Origin: Pseudomonas sp. GL-B-19
GTDB lineage: Bacteria; Pseudomonadota; Gammaproteobacteria; Pseudomonadales; Pseudomonadaceae
Assembly (NCBI RefSeq): GCF_019956415.1
Contig: NZ_JAHBDK010000021.1
Location: 1 to 64,000, forward strand
Direction: 5' to 3'
DNA: 64,000 nucleotides
The translations under genes and the position numbers were made by a program. The notes under the pieces were generated by a model. That model ran no database searches and was not told the origin of the DNA. It saw only the letters and a list, made by a program, of their open reading frames with translations. Below are positions 62,378 through 64,000 of this stretch, one piece after another (position 1 is the first letter of the stretch; every line of letters starts with the position of its first letter).

Positions 62378-63829
62378 TCAAATCCCGCAGAGCTGACGCA
62401 GCAGCCCGGTATCCAAATGCTGCTCCACCAGATCCGCCAACCGCTCGATATCCCGCTCGCGTAATGCGTGGTAATCGACCTCCTGCACCGCCTGCAAACC
62501 CGCCCAGCGCAGCAACGCACTGCACGCCGCCGGTGATTCAAACAGACCATGCAGATAGGTGCCGAATATCTGCCCATCCACACTTTGCGCACCATCGCAG
62601 CGACCATCGTCCAACTGCACGGCTGCGTTTTCCAACGCGGGCCCGGTGGTCACGCCGGCATGGATTTCATAACCGCTGACGACGGCATCTTCCAGGGCCA
62701 AACGCCCGCGCACGTTGCGCAATTGCTTCTCTTCTTCGAGCTGTGTTTCGAACGCCAGCAGCCCCAGACCGGCACTCGAACCCGGTGCGCCTTCCAGGCC
62801 CAACGGGTCATGCAGGTGCTCACCGAGCATTTGCAAACCGCCACAAATCCCCAGCACTTTTCCGCCATAGCGCAGATGGCGACTGATCGCCAAATCCCAG
62901 CCATTGGCCCGCAAATACGCGAGGTCGCTACGCACACTTTTCGAGCCGGGCAGGATGATCAGGTCGGCTGGCGGAATCGCCTGGCCGGGGCCGATGAATT
63001 GCAGATCCACTTGCGGGTGCAGGCGCAGTGGATCGAAGTCGGTGTGGTTGCTGATGCGCGGCAGCACCGGCACCAGCACTTTCAGCACCTGATCGGCCTT
63101 GTCGGTCTGGCGCTGATCGATGCCGTCTTCGGCCTCCAGGTGCAGGTCCATCACGTATGGCAGGACACCGATCACCGGTTTGCCGGTGCGCTCTTCGAGC
63201 CAATCGAGGCCGGGCTGCAGCAAGGCGATGTCGCCGCGAAAACGATTGATGATGAAGCCTTTTATTCGCGCCTGTTCAGTCGGCGAGAGCAATTCCAGCG
63301 TGCCCACCAGATGCGCAAAAACTCCGCCGCGATTGATGTCGGCAATCAGCAACACCGGGCAATCCACCGCTTCGGCAAAGCCCATGTTGGCGATATCGCC
63401 GGCCCGCAGATTGATCTCGGCGGGCGAGCCCGCGCCTTCGACCATCACCACCGGATACGCCGCGCTCAAGCGTTCATGGGAGGCCAGCACCGCTTGCATG
63501 GCGATGGCTTTGTAGTCGTGATAAGCGACGGCGTTCATCGTCGTGACGGCGCGACCATGAATGATCACTTGAGCGCCGGTGTCGCTGTTGGGTTTGAGCA
63601 GCACCGGGTTCATGTCGGTGTGCGGTTCAAGGTTGGCGGCCTGGGCCTGCACGGCTTGCGCGCGACCGATTTCACCACCGTCAGCGGTCACCGCGCTGTT
63701 GAGCGCCATGTTCTGCGGCTTGAACGGTACGACACGCACGCCCTGGCGCACCACCCAGCGACACAGCGCCGTCACCAGAGTGCTTTTACCGGCGTCGGAC
63801 GTGGTGCCCTGCACCATCAATGTGCTCAT
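62378..63829 (-). CDS. cobQ: Cobyric acid synthase
   Basis: Glutamine-dependent amidation of four side chains of the corrin ring. The 483 residues have an N-terminal ATP-binding synthetase domain ('[21 protein letters not shown]', '[10 protein letters not shown]') and a C-terminal amidotransferase domain with '[16 protein letters not shown]', nucleophile Cys in '[15 protein letters not shown]', and His in 'GTYLHGLFE'. Its ATG overlaps the stop of the upstream cobD-type gene by four bases. Confidence 0.97.
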   Translation of the reverse strand: MSTLMVQGTTSDAGKSTLVTALCRWVVRQGVRVVPFKPQNMALNSAVTADGGEIGRAQAVQAQAANLEPHTDMNPVLLKPNSDTGAQVIIHGRAVTTMNAVAYHDYKAIAMQAVLASHERLSAAYPVVMVEGAGSPAEINLRAGDIANMGFAEAVDCPVLLIADINRGGVFAHLVGTLELLSPTEQARIKGFIINRFRGDIALLQPGLDWLEERTGKPVIGVLPYVMDLHLEAEDGIDQRQTDKADQVLKVLVPVLPRISNHTDFDPLRLHPQVDLQFIGPGQAIPPADLIILPGSKSVRSDLAYLRANGWDLAISRHLRYGGKVLGICGGLQMLGEHLHDPLGLEGAPGSSAGLGLLAFETQLEEEKQLRNVRGRLALEDAVVSGYEIHAGVTTGPALENAAVQLDDGRCDGAQSVDGQIFGTYLHGLFESPAACSALLRWAGLQAVQEVDYHALRERDIERLADLVEQHLDTGLLRQLCGI

Positions 63830-64000
63830 TGGGCTTCCTTGACGTAGGTTTCAAAGGCTTGCGCCAGGCGTGTCCAGTCCGCTTCGTCAGCGGGCAAGCC
63901 AAAACGAAGACTGCTGTTGTGTGGGAACAAGCGCAGCAAAATGCCCTGACGGGCCATGAACTCATGCAACTGCTCGGCTTGATCGGTGATCAGCCATTGG
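63826..64000 (-). CDS. cobD: Threonine-phosphate decarboxylase, C-terminal part (partial)
   Basis: The last 58 residues of a leftward gene running off the window edge. '[32 protein letters not shown]' fits the C-terminal domain of class I aminotransferase-like CobD/CobC, which supplies aminopropanol phosphate for the B12 loop. The four-base overlap with cobQ and operon context support the call; the catalytic lysine is outside the window. Confidence 0.82.
   Translation of the reverse strand, partial: QWLITDQAEQLHEFMARQGILLRLFPHNSSLRFGLPADEADWTRLAQAFETYVKEAQ

Noticed and set aside
62549..63847. 432-codon rightward frame opposite cobQ
   Set aside because: Antisense shadow of cobQ; His/Gln/Arg-rich with no family pattern.
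59357..64000. Cobalamin riboswitch for the cob operon
   Set aside because: The operon is leftward and its promoter lies beyond base 64000; no B12-box-like structure is seen within the window.

Overview
The window is a chromosomal segment of a fluorescent-type Pseudomonas, probably of the P. fluorescens species complex. The evidence is the high GC content, about 18 copies of the REP/inverted-REP hairpins typical of these genomes (two families, reading 'GTGGGAGCGAGCCTGC..' and 'TGTAGGAGC.GGCTTGC..'), and runs of genes in the order I remember from the P. aeruginosa min to rdgC region (from memory, not searched). There is no prophage, CRISPR array, rRNA operon or intact insertion sequence. Most of it is core or family-level genome with a few accessory touches.

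Layout. (1) 1-10.9 kb: purine breakdown. A purine permease, a LysE exporter, HiuH, then PuuE, UraD, Alc, AllA and the membrane urate hydroxylase PuuD, a second NCS2 permease carrying the nucleobase-transporter signature, and a Tsx-like outer-membrane channel. Together these take urate through 5-hydroxyisourate, OHCU, allantoin, allantoate and ureidoglycolate to glyoxylate and urea. TTGTATACAA-type palindromes lie before both the permease and the hiuH/puuE divergent pair. (2) 11-20.2 kb: a patatin-like lipase, a lipid A acyltransferase, minCDE, an RluA-type pseudouridine synthase, an M18 aminopeptidase, a small membrane protein and a large MscS channel. (3) 20.2-26.7 kb: a GntR/UTRA regulator divergent from a cassette of binding protein, cytoplasmic alkaline-phosphatase-superfamily enzyme, two permeases, ATPase and HAD phosphatase. 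This looks like import and intracellular hydrolysis of an unidentified phosphorylated or phosphonate compound. (4) 26.8-32 kb: quinone oxidoreductase, Prc/AlgO-type protease and an EAL-CBS-GGDEF protein.

(5) 32-39 kb: a 119-bp MITE with IS4-like ends inserted into a REP, a DUF3077-like gene, an XRE/unknown/Sel1 operon, a DUF1232 gene next to an inverted pair of perfect DnaA boxes, an FKBP lipoprotein, and a coupled pair of membrane-anchored heme proteins (RoxA-like dihaem protein and catalase-like protein). (6) 39-47.8 kb: two tandem tRNA-Val/tRNA-Asp units, rdgC, an SBF transporter whose 5' end is cut off at a REP, a guanidine-II (mini-ykkC) riboswitch with its Gdx/SugE exporter, an MFS-acyltransferase fusion, a TDT exporter, a cupin, and an MFS/TetR pair separated by a 17-bp perfect inverted repeat. 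(7) 48-57 kb: an SSF-type hybrid histidine kinase, rmuC, small Pseudomonas genes, a protein resembling phage lysozyme-like virion domains, and FadL. (8) 56.9-59.3 kb: a MarR regulator, an MFS transporter, a 40-residue protein coupled to it, and a glutathione peroxidase, with two near-identical 16-bp MarR-type operators. (9) 59.4-64 kb: the leftward cobalamin operon cobD(partial)-cobQ-cobU-cobT-cobC-cobS.

The strongest observations are the guanidine-II riboswitch/Gdx unit, the MITE with its target duplication, the REP-truncated transporter, the phosphatase-ABC cassette with HutC-type operators, the unannotatable-by-length 40-aa gene, and the lysozyme-like domain that seems to lack its catalytic glutamate.
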